In this document: one piece after another, positions 16,042-24,641 of the stretch
Numbering within the stretch: the first letter of the stretch is position 1
How the letters are laid out: each line of letters opens with the position of its first letter
From: DAIOEK01 sp036746315
GTDB taxonomy: Bacteria > Chloroflexota > Anaerolineae > Anaerolineales > Anaerolineaceae
Reading direction: 5' to 3'
Length of the DNA stretch: 37,173 bases
Assembly (NCBI GenBank): GCA_036746315.1
Contig: DAIOEK010000027.1
Span: 1 to 37,173 of the forward strand
Made by a program: the position numbers and the translations under genes
The notes under the pieces: model-generated
What the model was told of the DNA's origin: nothing
The model's input: only the letters and a program-made list of their open reading frames with translations
Database searches by the model: none

Positions 16042-18216
16042 ATGAGATCTTATCAACGTTTTTTGGTGTATTTACTTATCTTGTGCACATGCCTGATACT
16101 GCTTTTCTTTTCAGGATTGAAACATGTGTCATCTGACGCCGTCAAGCAGGAAAGCTCGCCTGTCACCTGCACCGAAAATAATGGCATCCTCACTCAAACC
16201 TGGCAAAACACCTTTCCCAATGCTTCTTTTACTTTTCTGGGCGATATCACTGACCTGAACTACTATTTTGGTTCGGATAATGATGGAGTACCAGCCACTC
16301 CAATTCCCGATTTCACCTTGGATCCAGGGTTGACTTCCTCCGGCACAAACAAATACTTCCTTCGGGTTGCCCGATCCAGTGATCCCGGCACTGTCTGGAC
16401 TTGTTTTGAAGATTGGTACGATTCTGAAGCGCCCGATATTGCCAGCGCCTACGCCACAGTCTCCGGAATTTCCAGCGACGTATGGCAGAATACTGTCTTT
16501 ACCCCCGACTTCTCGATCATCTTTTCCGATCATGGTTCCGGGATCACCGAATATTATCTATATTTTGGCACAGACCCGGAGGGAACATCCGGCGATCCGA
16601 TTGCTGGAGTGCCCGGTAGTTTTTCTCCCGGCACACAGGTTGACGATGTATATTACCTACGCGCAAGCGGCGTGGATTCCTTGGGCTATGCCTCTTCCTG
16701 GGGAACGCTTTTCATCTTTAAGCTGGATACACTCTCTCCCGCTGACCCAGTCTACCCGGCAGCCACCATCCCTGAGATGGATGAAGCCGGATACCATAAC
16801 GACCCTTCACCTCATTTCGACTGGCTGGATGCTGACGGTGCCACGCATTATCAGATTTATTGGGGATCGGATCCGCTCGGAGTAGATATCACTGAAACGG
16901 TTGATGTTTCCGAATATGTCCCATCGACGCCCCTCGCATCTTCCGGCACATATTACCTTCGCGTCCGGTCGGTGGATGAAGCCGGCAATCTTGGCAGTCA
17001 ATTTGTGACCCTTTTCACCTATCGTTTCGATGCCGAAGGGCCGGACGGTGTTACCGGTGTGACGGAAACAAATGGCTTGCCCGGTGGAGTATGCCAGTCA
17101 GACACGAGGAACGCCTCATTTACGTGGCTTGCGCCCGACCCGCCCGGCGGCGCTCCGATTGCTGCCTATGACTATTATTGGGGTGAAGAACCTGACGGAA
17201 TGGAGGTTACTGGCTCAACAGTCGAACCAGCCCTCTCCCTTTCAGTACCGCATGGCGGAAAGTATTATCTCCGCCTGTCTGTGCGTGATAGTGCGGGCAA
17301 CACTTCTTCATGGAATACTGTCTTCGCTTTCTGCCATGGAGACAAGGTCGCAACCTTCACTCCCACGGATGAAGGATCCATGGGGACCTCTGTGCCAGAG
17401 CCCCTTTCGGTTTTCCTCACTGTCACGGAAAATTCCTACTCGGAAGATTATTATCTTCGCCTGGTCTATCCTTCCGGAATTTCAGTCCCCGAATACAATC
17501 CAGCGCCGCCCTTAAACCACGGATCGTTCCGCATTTATGCAGACAAGGTCTCCGATTTATCCACCATCACCAGCCTAGACCAGGGGATCACCATTACATT
17601 TCATTACCCTGAAGAAAGTGTGTTGGCGTTGCTGGAGGACACTTTGGCAATTTATAAATATGTAGATGGTGAATGGCAGGTGATAAAAAATTCAGTCGTG
17701 GATATTGAAAACAACACCGTAACAGCCGGCGTTAACTCTTTTGGAGATTTCATCGTCATGGGCACTCCGGTACCGGAACATGAACGCCTGCAGGTAAAAT
17801 TCTGTCAGGTTCAATTCCCAAAGGTACGTTTGTCTGGCACCAAACAAACGGTCGATAGCATCGTCTGCCCCTGGACAATCCTGGATGCTCGTTACAACGA
17901 TGCCGGTTGGCACGTCACGATAGAAGCCACTGATTTTGAAAATCCCGATGGACAGATCATCCCTAGATCCTTTTTCGCTGTTCAAGTCCCCCAGGATACA
18001 ATTACGCGGGAAGCAGGCACAGAAACGCCAAACAGCCTGGTAAAAGAACATACCCCCTTTGTTGAAGGTGGATTGAACATTATCAGCATGTCGGAGGGCG
18101 CCAGCGGCGGTAGATTTATCATCAGGCCTCGCTTTCAGCTCGAAATTCCGGCCGAAACCTACGAAGGTGCCTATCAAAGCACCCTCACCATCACAATCAT
18201 CTCAGGACCAAGCTAA
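16042..18216 (+). CDS. Large surface protein with four FN3-like repeats and a WxL-like C-terminal domain
   Basis: A 724-residue exported protein; residues ~8-28 are a signal/anchor helix. Four repeats of ~100 residues are marked by YYFGSDNDG (~74), YLYFGTDPEG (~171), YQIYWGSDPLG (~270) and YDYYWGEEPDG (~377), each followed ~35-45 residues later by a Y[FY]LR motif (YFLRVARS, YYLRASGV, YYLRVRSVDEAGN, YYLRLSVRDSAGN); they resemble fibronectin-III folds. Residues ~430-575 look like the beta-sandwich ending VVDIENNTVTAGVNSFGDFIVMG seen in many surface proteins. The tail (~580-724) is WxL-like: W611 and W623 sit 12 residues apart (WTILDARYNDAGWHV), and it ends PAETYEGAYQSTLTITI. It matches the large WxL member of csc-type clusters. 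Its stop codon abuts the next ATG directly. The ligand is unknown, presumably wall polymer or another cell. Confidence 0.72.
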   Translation: MRSYQRFLVYLLILCTCLILLFFSGLKHVSSDAVKQESSPVTCTENNGILTQTWQNTFPNASFTFLGDITDLNYYFGSDNDGVPATPIPDFTLDPGLTSSGTNKYFLRVARSSDPGTVWTCFEDWYDSEAPDIASAYATVSGISSDVWQNTVFTPDFSIIFSDHGSGITEYYLYFGTDPEGTSGDPIAGVPGSFSPGTQVDDVYYLRASGVDSLGYASSWGTLFIFKLDTLSPADPVYPAATIPEMDEAGYHNDPSPHFDWLDADGATHYQIYWGSDPLGVDITETVDVSEYVPSTPLASSGTYYLRVRSVDEAGNLGSQFVTLFTYRFDAEGPDGVTGVTETNGLPGGVCQSDTRNASFTWLAPDPPGGAPIAAYDYYWGEEPDGMEVTGSTVEPALSLSVPHGGKYYLRLSVRDSAGNTSSWNTVFAFCHGDKVATFTPTDEGSMGTSVPEPLSVFLTVTENSYSEDYYLRLVYPSGISVPEYNPAPPLNHGSFRIYADKVSDLSTITSLDQGITITFHYPEESVLALLEDTLAIYKYVDGEWQVIKNSVVDIENNTVTAGVNSFGDFIVMGTPVPEHERLQVKFCQVQFPKVRLSGTKQTVDSIVCPWTILDARYNDAGWHVTIEATDFENPDGQIIPRSFFAVQVPQDTITREAGTETPNSLVKEHTPFVEGGLNIISMSEGASGGRFIIRPRFQLEIPAETYEGAYQSTLTITIISGPS

Positions 18217-19281
18217 ATGAAAAAACATTTTCAAATTTATACACTTTTATTAATTTTCTTTCTTTCATTTCTTAATCCGGCAATAGTTTCGGCACAAACA
18301 ATTTCGTTTGGGATCAAGCCAGAAAATCCATTCATTGGATATTTTGAATTTACAATGCAGCCAGGAGAGACAAAAGAAGACGCAATAATAATTCTTAATA
18401 ATAGTGAGAAAAAGCAAAACATTCGAGTGGAACCGGTAGATGGTTTTACCGCCAATGGAGGCGGAATAACCTACGAATTTGGTCGAAACAAAATATCCAG
18501 TCAATGGATTACTGTGGATGGTGACGGAACATATGAATTAGCGGGCACACATATTCAAAGGCTGCCATTCAGCATAACAGTACCTCAAGGTACCCCTCCG
18601 GGCGAATATGTTTTGGGATTTCTGAGTAGGGCAGATGAATCAAAACCAACACAAGTTGCAACAGAAAATTCGGCGGGTAGTGGGTTTGGCGTGAAAGTGG
18701 TTGCTCAGGTGGGGCTTGCGATCATTATCACAGTACCTGGAAAATCAACCTGTGATTTTATTGTCACCGATTTAATTGATTCGATCCAATCGGCGCAATG
18801 GAATTTAAGATACACACTAACAAACAACGCGAACGTCCACTTTAATGGAAAAGGCGAAATACTTATAAAAAATAAATCCACAAACACTGAATTGCTACGT
18901 CAAAAAGTCAATTTTGGTTATGTAGTTCCAGCAACTTCTTTTGAGTACGACTTACATATGGATTTACCCACAAATGGGGTATATGAAGTATCCCTAAACG
19001 TAAATGACACTGACCACCCGGCGTGTGTTCTATCTCATAAAAAGGATATTCAGGTAGGGGAAGAAATTGTTGAAGTATATCAAGCACAATCTACCAGAAT
19101 GGCTCTGGCAATTCATACCCCAACGCCAACGCCTGTTCCGACAAACCAGGCGCAGGAAGTGATCAACCAGGCAAATACGCCGGGTACACCCACATGGATT
19201 ATCTGGGTGAGTATTACTGTCTTTTTGTTTGGGGCTGGTTTGGTTATATATGCTTTATCTATATTAAGAAGACATAAATAA
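18217..19281 (+). CDS. DUF916/DUF3324-like membrane-anchored surface protein (WxL partner)
   Basis: A 354-residue protein with a Sec signal (1-26) and one C-terminal membrane helix (~328-348, WIIWVSITVFLFGAGLVIYA) ending in a basic tail. The mature N-terminus, GIKPENPFIGYFEFTMQPGE, then AIIILNNSEKKQNIRVEPVDG and ITYEFG, strongly resembles DUF916 (WxL interacting protein, peptidoglycan-binding domain). The next ~130 residues (SFGVKVVAQVGLAIIITVPG onward) fit the DUF3324 host-binding partner domain. Residues ~300-325 are a Thr/Pro stalk. In Firmicutes such proteins hold WxL proteins at the wall. The ATG follows the previous stop codon with no gap. The gene is far more AT-rich than its neighbours (17-19 G+C in two sampled 60-base lines). 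There is no LPxTG signal; the membrane helix is the anchor. Confidence 0.75.
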   Translation: MKKHFQIYTLLLIFFLSFLNPAIVSAQTISFGIKPENPFIGYFEFTMQPGETKEDAIIILNNSEKKQNIRVEPVDGFTANGGGITYEFGRNKISSQWITVDGDGTYELAGTHIQRLPFSITVPQGTPPGEYVLGFLSRADESKPTQVATENSAGSGFGVKVVAQVGLAIIITVPGKSTCDFIVTDLIDSIQSAQWNLRYTLTNNANVHFNGKGEILIKNKSTNTELLRQKVNFGYVVPATSFEYDLHMDLPTNGVYEVSLNVNDTDHPACVLSHKKDIQVGEEIVEVYQAQSTRMALAIHTPTPTPVPTNQAQEVINQANTPGTPTWIIWVSITVFLFGAGLVIYALSILRRHK

Positions 19282-19383
19282 TGGGTTAATTCCCTCTCTT
19301 CCTCCTATACAGTACTTGGATTTGGTCGATAAGGTAAAAGCATAGAAACCGCATTCCCTTGGGTTTCGTGATTGGAGGATCAG

Positions 19384-20073
19384 ATGAAAAAATTTGCAGT
19401 AGGTCTAATTGTGGTTGCTTTACTGTTTGCTCTGGTTCCAGCAGTTTTTGCTGATGATCAGACCCCAGAAGGTGAGGTTACCGTTCAGGGGGGGACGCTG
19501 AACAATACGCCGCAGGATTTTGATTTCACGGTCCAATTGAATGGCAGTGACCAAAGTGATACATATACTGACTTTCCTACCGATTGGCAGGTGATCGATG
19601 CGCGCGGAAATGGCGCCGGTTGGCACATGGACATTTCTGCTTCGGAATTTGTCTGCGATTCAGTCACCACCCCCACATGTGACGGTCACAATATTCCTCT
19701 TGTATTAACTGATAAGCATAATGGATTGGGCTTGTTCAGATTTCAATTAGTTGATGCAGACATCTACTGGGTGGATGGTAGCTACGGAAGTTGCACAGCC
19801 GGCGATCCAGCCGATTGTGATGATGCGTTGGATATGGATGTCGATCTGGATGTAACAGAAGATGTATATTATGGCGACCTGATGCCAACTGCAACGGGTT
19901 TTACATCGATCACCGCCCTAACAGATACCCCAACCAAGTTTATGACAACGGAAGTAGGGGAAGGAATGGGTACATATCGATTTGACCCCGACTTTGACAT
20001 CTTCATTCCTGCTGAAACTTACGCTGGCATATATACATCGACCCTGACCGTATCTGCAATTACCGCCCCATAA
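19384..20073 (+). CDS. Small secreted WxL-like protein
   Basis: A 229-residue exported protein. The start at 19384 is preferred over 19372 because TTGGAGG lies 6 bases upstream and the signal peptide MKKFAVGLIVVALLFALVPA starts there, with cleavage expected near VFA-DD. The mature part is a single WxL-like domain: W68 and W80 are 12 residues apart in DWQVIDARGNGAGWHM, the same spacing as in the large protein, and the end is IPAETYAGIYTSTLTVSAI. The classical second W-x-L is absent. An Asp-rich patch (residues ~145-165, DPADCDDALDMDVDLDV) may bind calcium. Probably a surface protein retained by the wall through the DUF916-like partner; that is inference from order and motif. It ends in a perfect 11-bp terminator stem. 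Confidence 0.7.
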   Translation: MKKFAVGLIVVALLFALVPAVFADDQTPEGEVTVQGGTLNNTPQDFDFTVQLNGSDQSDTYTDFPTDWQVIDARGNGAGWHMDISASEFVCDSVTTPTCDGHNIPLVLTDKHNGLGLFRFQLVDADIYWVDGSYGSCTAGDPADCDDALDMDVDLDVTEDVYYGDLMPTATGFTSITALTDTPTKFMTTEVGEGMGTYRFDPDFDIFIPAETYAGIYTSTLTVSAITAP

Positions 20074-20094
20074 TAATTAATAGGTTTTATACCC

Positions 20095-20120
20095 GAGACA
20101 GGAGTATCCACTCCTGTCTC
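20095..20120 (+). terminator. Terminator after the small WxL-like gene
   Basis: A perfect 11-bp stem (GAGACAGGAGT, 20095-20105, with 20110-20120) and a 4-base loop, 21 bases after the stop codon. Only two Ts follow directly. It separates the surface-protein operon from the ECF transporter gene. Confidence 0.75.
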
Positions 20121-20199
20121 TTCAACATTAACTAAGCGCTTTCTTTTCAGTAATCCTGTGCTACAATCCAATCAATATACACAACAGGAGAATGTTGTT

Positions 20200-20757
20200 A
20201 TGCGCTCTTCTCGTACACGCAAAATCGTTATCACCGGGATTCTCGGTGCAATCGCCATCATTTTGGGTATTACCCGCCTCGGTTTTATTCCCTGGTTGAG
20301 TGGAGCATCTCTCACGATCATGCATGTGCCGGTCATCATCGGTGCCATTTTGGAAGGTCCCATCGTGGGCGTGGGGATTGGACTGATCTTCGGCGTTTTC
20401 AGCATGATCCAGGCCGTGGTTGCTCCCACCGGACCTTCGGATGTCATGTTCACCAACCCGCTCATTGCCGTGCTTCCCCGCCTGCTGATCGGACCGGTCA
20501 GCTGGCTGGTCTATCGTGCATTAAATAAATTTCCTATTGTTGCCCTGATAGTATCCGGAATAGCCGGCAGCCTGACGAACACCATTCTGGTATTGGGAAT
20601 GATAGGCATCTTCGGTTTTGCGCCCTGGCCATTGATCGGCTCCATCGCTGTGGCAAACGGTATCCCCGAGGCTATCGCTGCTGCCATTCTGGTTTTGATT
20701 ATCGTCGCCGCTTGGCGCAGCATCAGCCTCAATAAAAACAAGGGCTCGAAACTCTAG
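20200..20757 (+). CDS. ECF transporter S component (substrate unknown)
   Basis: A 185-residue hydrophobic protein, the substrate-binding subunit of an energy-coupling factor transporter. The ATG at 20200 has GGAG 9 bases upstream; ATG 20158 would place that site inside the gene. The pattern GILGAIAIILGITRLGFIP (helix 1), SLTIMHVPVIIGAILEGPI, and FTNPLIAVLPRLLIGPVSW is typical of S components (ECF_trnsprt, PF12822). HVPVIIGAILEGP with NP and PRLLIG loops occurs in several substrate groups (for example folate, pantothenate and riboflavin types), so the ligand cannot be chosen from motifs. No riboswitch was seen upstream. It converges with the T and A components, an arrangement that implies a dedicated transporter. 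Confidence 0.85.
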   Translation: MRSSRTRKIVITGILGAIAIILGITRLGFIPWLSGASLTIMHVPVIIGAILEGPIVGVGIGLIFGVFSMIQAVVAPTGPSDVMFTNPLIAVLPRLLIGPVSWLVYRALNKFPIVALIVSGIAGSLTNTILVLGMIGIFGFAPWPLIGSIAVANGIPEAIAAAILVLIIVAAWRSISLNKNKGSKL

Positions 20758-20780
20758 AGTTTTATTCCCCCAAACTACCC

Positions 20781-20807
20781 AAAGCCGCTGAATTACACAG
20801 CGGCTTT
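20781..20807. terminator. Bidirectional terminator between the ECF S and T genes
   Basis: Perfect 10-bp stem AAAGCCGCTG (20781-20790) with 20798-20807 and a 7-base loop, between convergent genes. The minus-strand gene stop codon starts directly beside it. Confidence 0.75.
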
Positions 20808-20808
20808 A

Positions 20809-21636
20809 TTATTTGATGTAGAGCAGAATGACGGTGGCAATAATAATTGAGCAGGTCAGATAAAGCCCATCCCGCCAGGTAAACGTGGAATGGATATAAC
20901 TCGTTCGGTTGGGAATAACGCCAAAACCTCGTGCATCCATAGCCATGGCTAGAGACTCAGCTTTATGCAGACTCTGCACGAATAATGGCACAATTAAGGG
21001 GGTAACCTGCTTCACCCGCGCCAGGATACCTCCAGAGCCTGACCCCCAAACCGCTCCCCGCGAGGCTTGTGCTTTTGCAATCCGCTCTGCCGAAATGGTC
21101 AAAATGGGGATAAAGCGGATGGATATTTCAACAGCAATGATGAACTCCAACACGGGCACTTTCACCCATTTCAATGGGGAAAAAATTCTTTCCATGCCAT
21201 GAATGAACCGCGATGTGGATAGCGTGCTGCTTACCAGACTGATCAACAGCATCATGGCAGTAAAGCGCAAAACTAACACAACCGCTACTTGGATGTCCAC
21301 CTGCGTAATATTAATGGATCGCCAGTGGAAATAGACTTTACCACTGTCCACCGCGGTATTGAAGAAAATATTGATCACAGCAATGATTAAGATAAAAGGC
21401 AACGCCGATAGAAAACCTCGCAGAAACACACGTATGGGTACCTGGGAGATAATCATCCCAAAGACGATAACCACGAAAATTGCTAGTAACGGCATAATGC
21501 CGGAAGAGATCAGAATACAAGCCAGAAAAACAAAAAAAGAGATGAGAAAAGTACGGGGCTCGATGCGCTGCAGCCAGGTATTGCGGGGAGTAAATTCGGC
21601 AAAGGGCATGGAGCGCAGGAATTCAAATTCACTCAT
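20809..21636 (-). CDS. ecfT: ECF transporter T component (EcfT)
   Basis: A 275-residue membrane protein with about five transmembrane helices in its N-terminal and middle parts. The two coupling motifs that dock into the ATPases are visible as ERIAKAQASRGAVW and ESLAMAMDARGFG, the paired Ala-Arg/Ser-Arg-Gly helices diagnostic of EcfT. Start at 21636 (MSEFEFLRSMPFAEF); this ATG overlaps the stop of the ATPase gene, so the two are translated together. The ORF could start 11 codons earlier inside the upstream gene, but the overlap arrangement and motif position favour this ATG. Together with the S component and the fused ATPase it makes a complete ECF module. Confidence 0.88.
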   Translation of the reverse strand: MSEFEFLRSMPFAEFTPRNTWLQRIEPRTFLISFFVFLACILISSGIMPLLAIFVVIVFGMIISQVPIRVFLRGFLSALPFILIIAVINIFFNTAVDSGKVYFHWRSINITQVDIQVAVVLVLRFTAMMLLISLVSSTLSTSRFIHGMERIFSPLKWVKVPVLEFIIAVEISIRFIPILTISAERIAKAQASRGAVWGSGSGGILARVKQVTPLIVPLFVQSLHKAESLAMAMDARGFGVIPNRTSYIHSTFTWRDGLYLTCSIIIATVILLYIK

Positions 21637-23326
21637 ACGCCTCTTCTCCCTCTGTATGGATGGTTGCATTGGCGATTTTTTGCTGGTAAAGCTGAAATAG
21701 CTTCAAGCGGGATGGCGGAACCAGTTGCATTCCGTCTAACCTTGCCTGATTCGACAGCACATCATCCGTGTTTCCGGTCTCGATGCTTCTCCCTCTATCC
21801 AGAACGGTCACTTCACTGCATAACGTGTAGATATCCTGCATATTGTGGGAAGAGACCACCATGGTGGTGCCCTGTTCCTGCATTTGTTTGAACACCTGGA
21901 TAATCTGACCGTGTGCAACCGGGTCCAAGCCCGCTGTCGGTTCGTCCAACAATAGAACATGTGGTTTCAGTGCAAAAATGGATGCCAGCGCTGCTTTCCG
22001 CTTTTCTCCACCGGAGAGCGTATTGACCTTCCTGTCTTTAAAAGCGGAAAAATCCAGTCCCACTCTCTCCATTGCCCATTTAACCCGCTCGGCGAGAGGT
22101 TCTTTTATCTCCACTGTACGGGGACCATAGGCAATCTCATCACCCACATACTCTTCGAAGAACTGCACTTCCGGGTTTTGCATTACCAGACCAACATATT
22201 GCACAAGCTCCTGCCTGGATAATTTCCGATCAGCAAGATCATATGTGCCTACGACAACTGACCCTTCCTGGGGACGGAGCAATCCGTTCAAATGTTGCAA
22301 CAGGGTGCTCTTCCCTGATCCGGTCACCCCGATCAATCCATGACTGTTTCCTGCTGAAATATTAAGATTAACATCCAGCAAAGCGCGGCTTTGATAAGGT
22401 GTGCCTTCCAGATAAACATGCCGCAACTGCTGTACAGCAATCTCTGTTTCGTCCGACTTTCTACTCTTCCGGTCTGGCAATGGCGGCAAAATATTTTGCG
22501 ATACAAACCATTCCGCAGCTTCATCAAGCGATTGGGTTTCCCGCGGAAAATTAGGTAACGCATTCTTTAACTCCCTGAGCAGCTTTCTGTCGGCTGGATA
22601 TGTCAGATTCCACGCTTCCAGTTCATACTCACCCGAAAACAAATCTCTCGGATTACCGTCGAAGACAACGCTGCCCTTTTGTAATACCACCACCCGCCCG
22701 GCTTCCAACGCTTCATCCATCGAATGGGTGATGTGCAGGATCGTCTTTCCCTGCTCATTTAATTGCCGCATTTGTTGCAGCACAACCCTCCGACCCATGG
22801 GGTCTAGCATGGAAGTCGCTTCGTCGAAGATGATACATTCCGGCTGGATCGCCAGCACACCTGCCAGAGCCAATCGTTGTGTTTGCCCGCCGGATAGAAG
22901 GTACGAAGGACGCAGGCGCACTTCCCAAAGGTCCATTTTAGTAAGGATTTCCTGCACGCGCGCATGCATCTTCTCGTATTCCCAGCCGAAGTTTTCAAGC
23001 CCGAAAGCCACATCCTCCTCGATGGTGGAGGAAAATATCTGCTCCTCAGGTGATTGAAAGACCATCCCAATTTTTCTTCTTACTGCCGCCAGATTTTCCG
23101 GTTGCCGGGTATCCAGTCCTGAAATAAAAACACTGCCCTCATCAGGCAATAGTAGGGCATTAATCATTTTCGCCAGAGTGGATTTCCCTGAACCATTTGC
23201 CCCCAATATGGCGATATACTCGCCCATCTCAATAGTAAGTCGGATTTGATCCAGTGTTTTTCGTTCTTCGTGGATCAAATCCGGGTAATTAAAGGTGATG
23301 CCAGCGATTTCGATGAAGTTCGACAT
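21629..23326 (-). CDS. ECF transporter fused A-A' ATPase
   Basis: A 565-residue protein with two ABC ATPase domains in one chain. Domain 1 (~5-240): Walker A GANGSGKST, Q-loop VFQSPEEQIF, signature LLSGGQTQR, Walker B IIFDEATSMLD. Domain 2 (~305-535): Walker A GVTGSGKST, Q-loop VMQNPEVQFF, signature LSGGEKRK, Walker B LLLDEPTAGLD. Both Q-loop forms (QxPExQ) are typical of ECF EcfA/EcfA', which are usually separate genes; a fused pair is a known variant. A ~60-residue linker joins the domains. The ribosome site is AGGA. It powers the T/S module next to it. The gene is divergent from the FtsX-type gene. Confidence 0.9.
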   Translation of the reverse strand: MSNFIEIAGITFNYPDLIHEERKTLDQIRLTIEMGEYIAILGANGSGKSTLAKMINALLLPDEGSVFISGLDTRQPENLAAVRRKIGMVFQSPEEQIFSSTIEEDVAFGLENFGWEYEKMHARVQEILTKMDLWEVRLRPSYLLSGGQTQRLALAGVLAIQPECIIFDEATSMLDPMGRRVVLQQMRQLNEQGKTILHITHSMDEALEAGRVVVLQKGSVVFDGNPRDLFSGEYELEAWNLTYPADRKLLRELKNALPNFPRETQSLDEAAEWFVSQNILPPLPDRKSRKSDETEIAVQQLRHVYLEGTPYQSRALLDVNLNISAGNSHGLIGVTGSGKSTLLQHLNGLLRPQEGSVVVGTYDLADRKLSRQELVQYVGLVMQNPEVQFFEEYVGDEIAYGPRTVEIKEPLAERVKWAMERVGLDFSAFKDRKVNTLSGGEKRKAALASIFALKPHVLLLDEPTAGLDPVAHGQIIQVFKQMQEQGTTMVVSSHNMQDIYTLCSEVTVLDRGRSIETGNTDDVLSNQARLDGMQLVPPSRLKLFQLYQQKIANATIHTEGEEAYE

Positions 23327-23418
23327 GGTATCCTGTAGCTACGCATATTCTATCATAGGCATGAGGTAGGGTCATGTCAGGAATATTGGGTTATTTTCAT
23401 CAGGATTCTTTATACAAT

Positions 23419-23439
23419 AATTCGAAATCTGACCGAATT
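23419..23439. repeat. Inverted repeat in the EcfA / FtsX divergent intergenic region
   Basis: AATTCG (23419-23424), 9-base spacer, CGAATT (23434-23439), just upstream of a possible TATAAT at 23444-23449 for the FtsX-type gene. A candidate operator, or chance in a short AT-rich region. Confidence 0.3.
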
Positions 23440-23443
23440 TATC

Positions 23444-23449
23444 TATAAT
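23444..23449 (+). promoter_or_regulatory. Candidate -10 box for the FtsX-type permease gene
   Basis: TATAAT 33 bases before the ATG. At 17-bp spacing, TTCGAA (23421-23426) is a poor -35 match (3 of 6 to TTGACA). Moderate to weak. Confidence 0.35.
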
Positions 23450-23482
23450 TTCCTTGTACACTTCTTATACGTTGAGGTTTAA

Positions 23483-24634
23483 ATGGCTTTTTATCTTGCA
23501 TTCAAAGAGGTCTGGCGTAATCGTGGCAGGTTCTTCCTTTTTAGCCTGGTGATCGCTTTGATAACGACCTTGGTTTTATTCATCGCTGGGCTAGCCCAGG
23601 GTCTTTCCAACGCCAATAAGGAATATCTGTCCAAGCTGAACGCAGAATTGATTGTATTTCAGGATAAAGTCCAGCTATCTTCCGCTGCCAGTCAGATCGG
23701 TAAATCTATTTTCAATAACGTCCGGCGCGTGCAGGGGGTAAAGGATATGGGTTCTATTGGGCTGAGTTCTGCCAGTGTGCTGAATCCCCGCACAGGCGAA
23801 GATATCGATATCTCGCTGATCGGTGTGGAACCACAGCGCCCTGGAATGCCCGCCGTACTGATTGGGTCGGTATTTCGTCTGGATAATGAGAATACAGTTG
23901 TAGTCGATCAAAACCTTGCCGATGAAACTGGATTGAATGTGGGCGACCGCATTGAAATCAGATCGCTCCAGGGCAAGGATTACGAATATTATCCGGTTGA
24001 AATTATCGGTATCACGGATGGACAGGAATATTTGTATCGCCCGTCCATATTTGTACCCTACCTGACATGGGATAAGATTCGTCCACAGCCAGCAACGATC
24101 AATAAGTCAGAATTCACCACGAATATTATTGCCATAAAAGTTGCTGAAGACTATACCCCCGCATGGGTCGCCGCCCGCATCGAAACTCAGGTTCCCGACC
24201 TTGAAGTGGTTGACAAGAAATCCGCAATCCTCGCCATCCCGGGTTATCTGGTACAACAGCAAACCCTGAATACCCAACAGGGCTTTACCTTGTTAATTGG
24301 TGTACTGGTAATTGGCGGTTTCTTCCAGATTCAAATGCTCCAAAAAATCCCTTTGATGGGTGTTCTAAAAGCCATTGGAACGCCTAACAAAACGGTGGCA
24401 CTTGCCGTCGTCTCGCAGATCGTTCTGGTAAGTACTTTTGGCGTATTGTTGGGAGGGTTGTTTACACTGCTTCTTTCACTGGGCATACCGGCATCGGTAC
24501 CAATCATATTCTCTGGGAATTCAGTTGCGCTAGCCATGCTTGCCTTGCTGGCCATCGGCCCGCTGGGTGGCTTAGTCTCGGTTCGCCTTGCCGTATCTGT
24601 GGAACCGTTGACTGCACTGGGTTTAACATCATAG
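23483..24634 (+). CDS. ABC transporter permease, FtsX/DevC type
   Basis: A 383-residue permease of the FtsX/MacB group. Residues 1-15 are the cytoplasmic MAFYLAFKEVWRNRG, then one membrane helix (~16-38), a large extracytoplasmic beta-rich domain (~39-260; DVVVDQN-like VVVDQNLADETGLNVGD and YEYYPVEIIGI), and three C-terminal helices (~270-375). DevC-like proteins with this layout work with a LolD/DevA ATPase and often export lipids or lipoproteins. The companion ATPase gene starts 7 bases downstream, giving a two-gene unit. No membrane-fusion protein (DevB/HlyD type) is adjacent. The substrate is unknown. Confidence 0.85.
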   Translation: MAFYLAFKEVWRNRGRFFLFSLVIALITTLVLFIAGLAQGLSNANKEYLSKLNAELIVFQDKVQLSSAASQIGKSIFNNVRRVQGVKDMGSIGLSSASVLNPRTGEDIDISLIGVEPQRPGMPAVLIGSVFRLDNENTVVVDQNLADETGLNVGDRIEIRSLQGKDYEYYPVEIIGITDGQEYLYRPSIFVPYLTWDKIRPQPATINKSEFTTNIIAIKVAEDYTPAWVAARIETQVPDLEVVDKKSAILAIPGYLVQQQTLNTQQGFTLLIGVLVIGGFFQIQMLQKIPLMGVLKAIGTPNKTVALAVVSQIVLVSTFGVLLGGLFTLLLSLGIPASVPIIFSGNSVALAMLALLAIGPLGGLVSVRLAVSVEPLTALGLTS

Positions 24635-24641
24635 GTGATGC

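Noticed and set aside
16042..20073. LPxTG sortase signal on the surface proteins
   Set aside because: No LPxTG-like motif was seen; only the DUF916-like protein has a membrane anchor.
20121..20199. Possible vitamin riboswitch before the ECF S-component gene
   Set aside because: The leader is under 80 bases and shows no recognisable TPP, FMN, cobalamin or folate-type core; only the preceding terminator hairpin was found.
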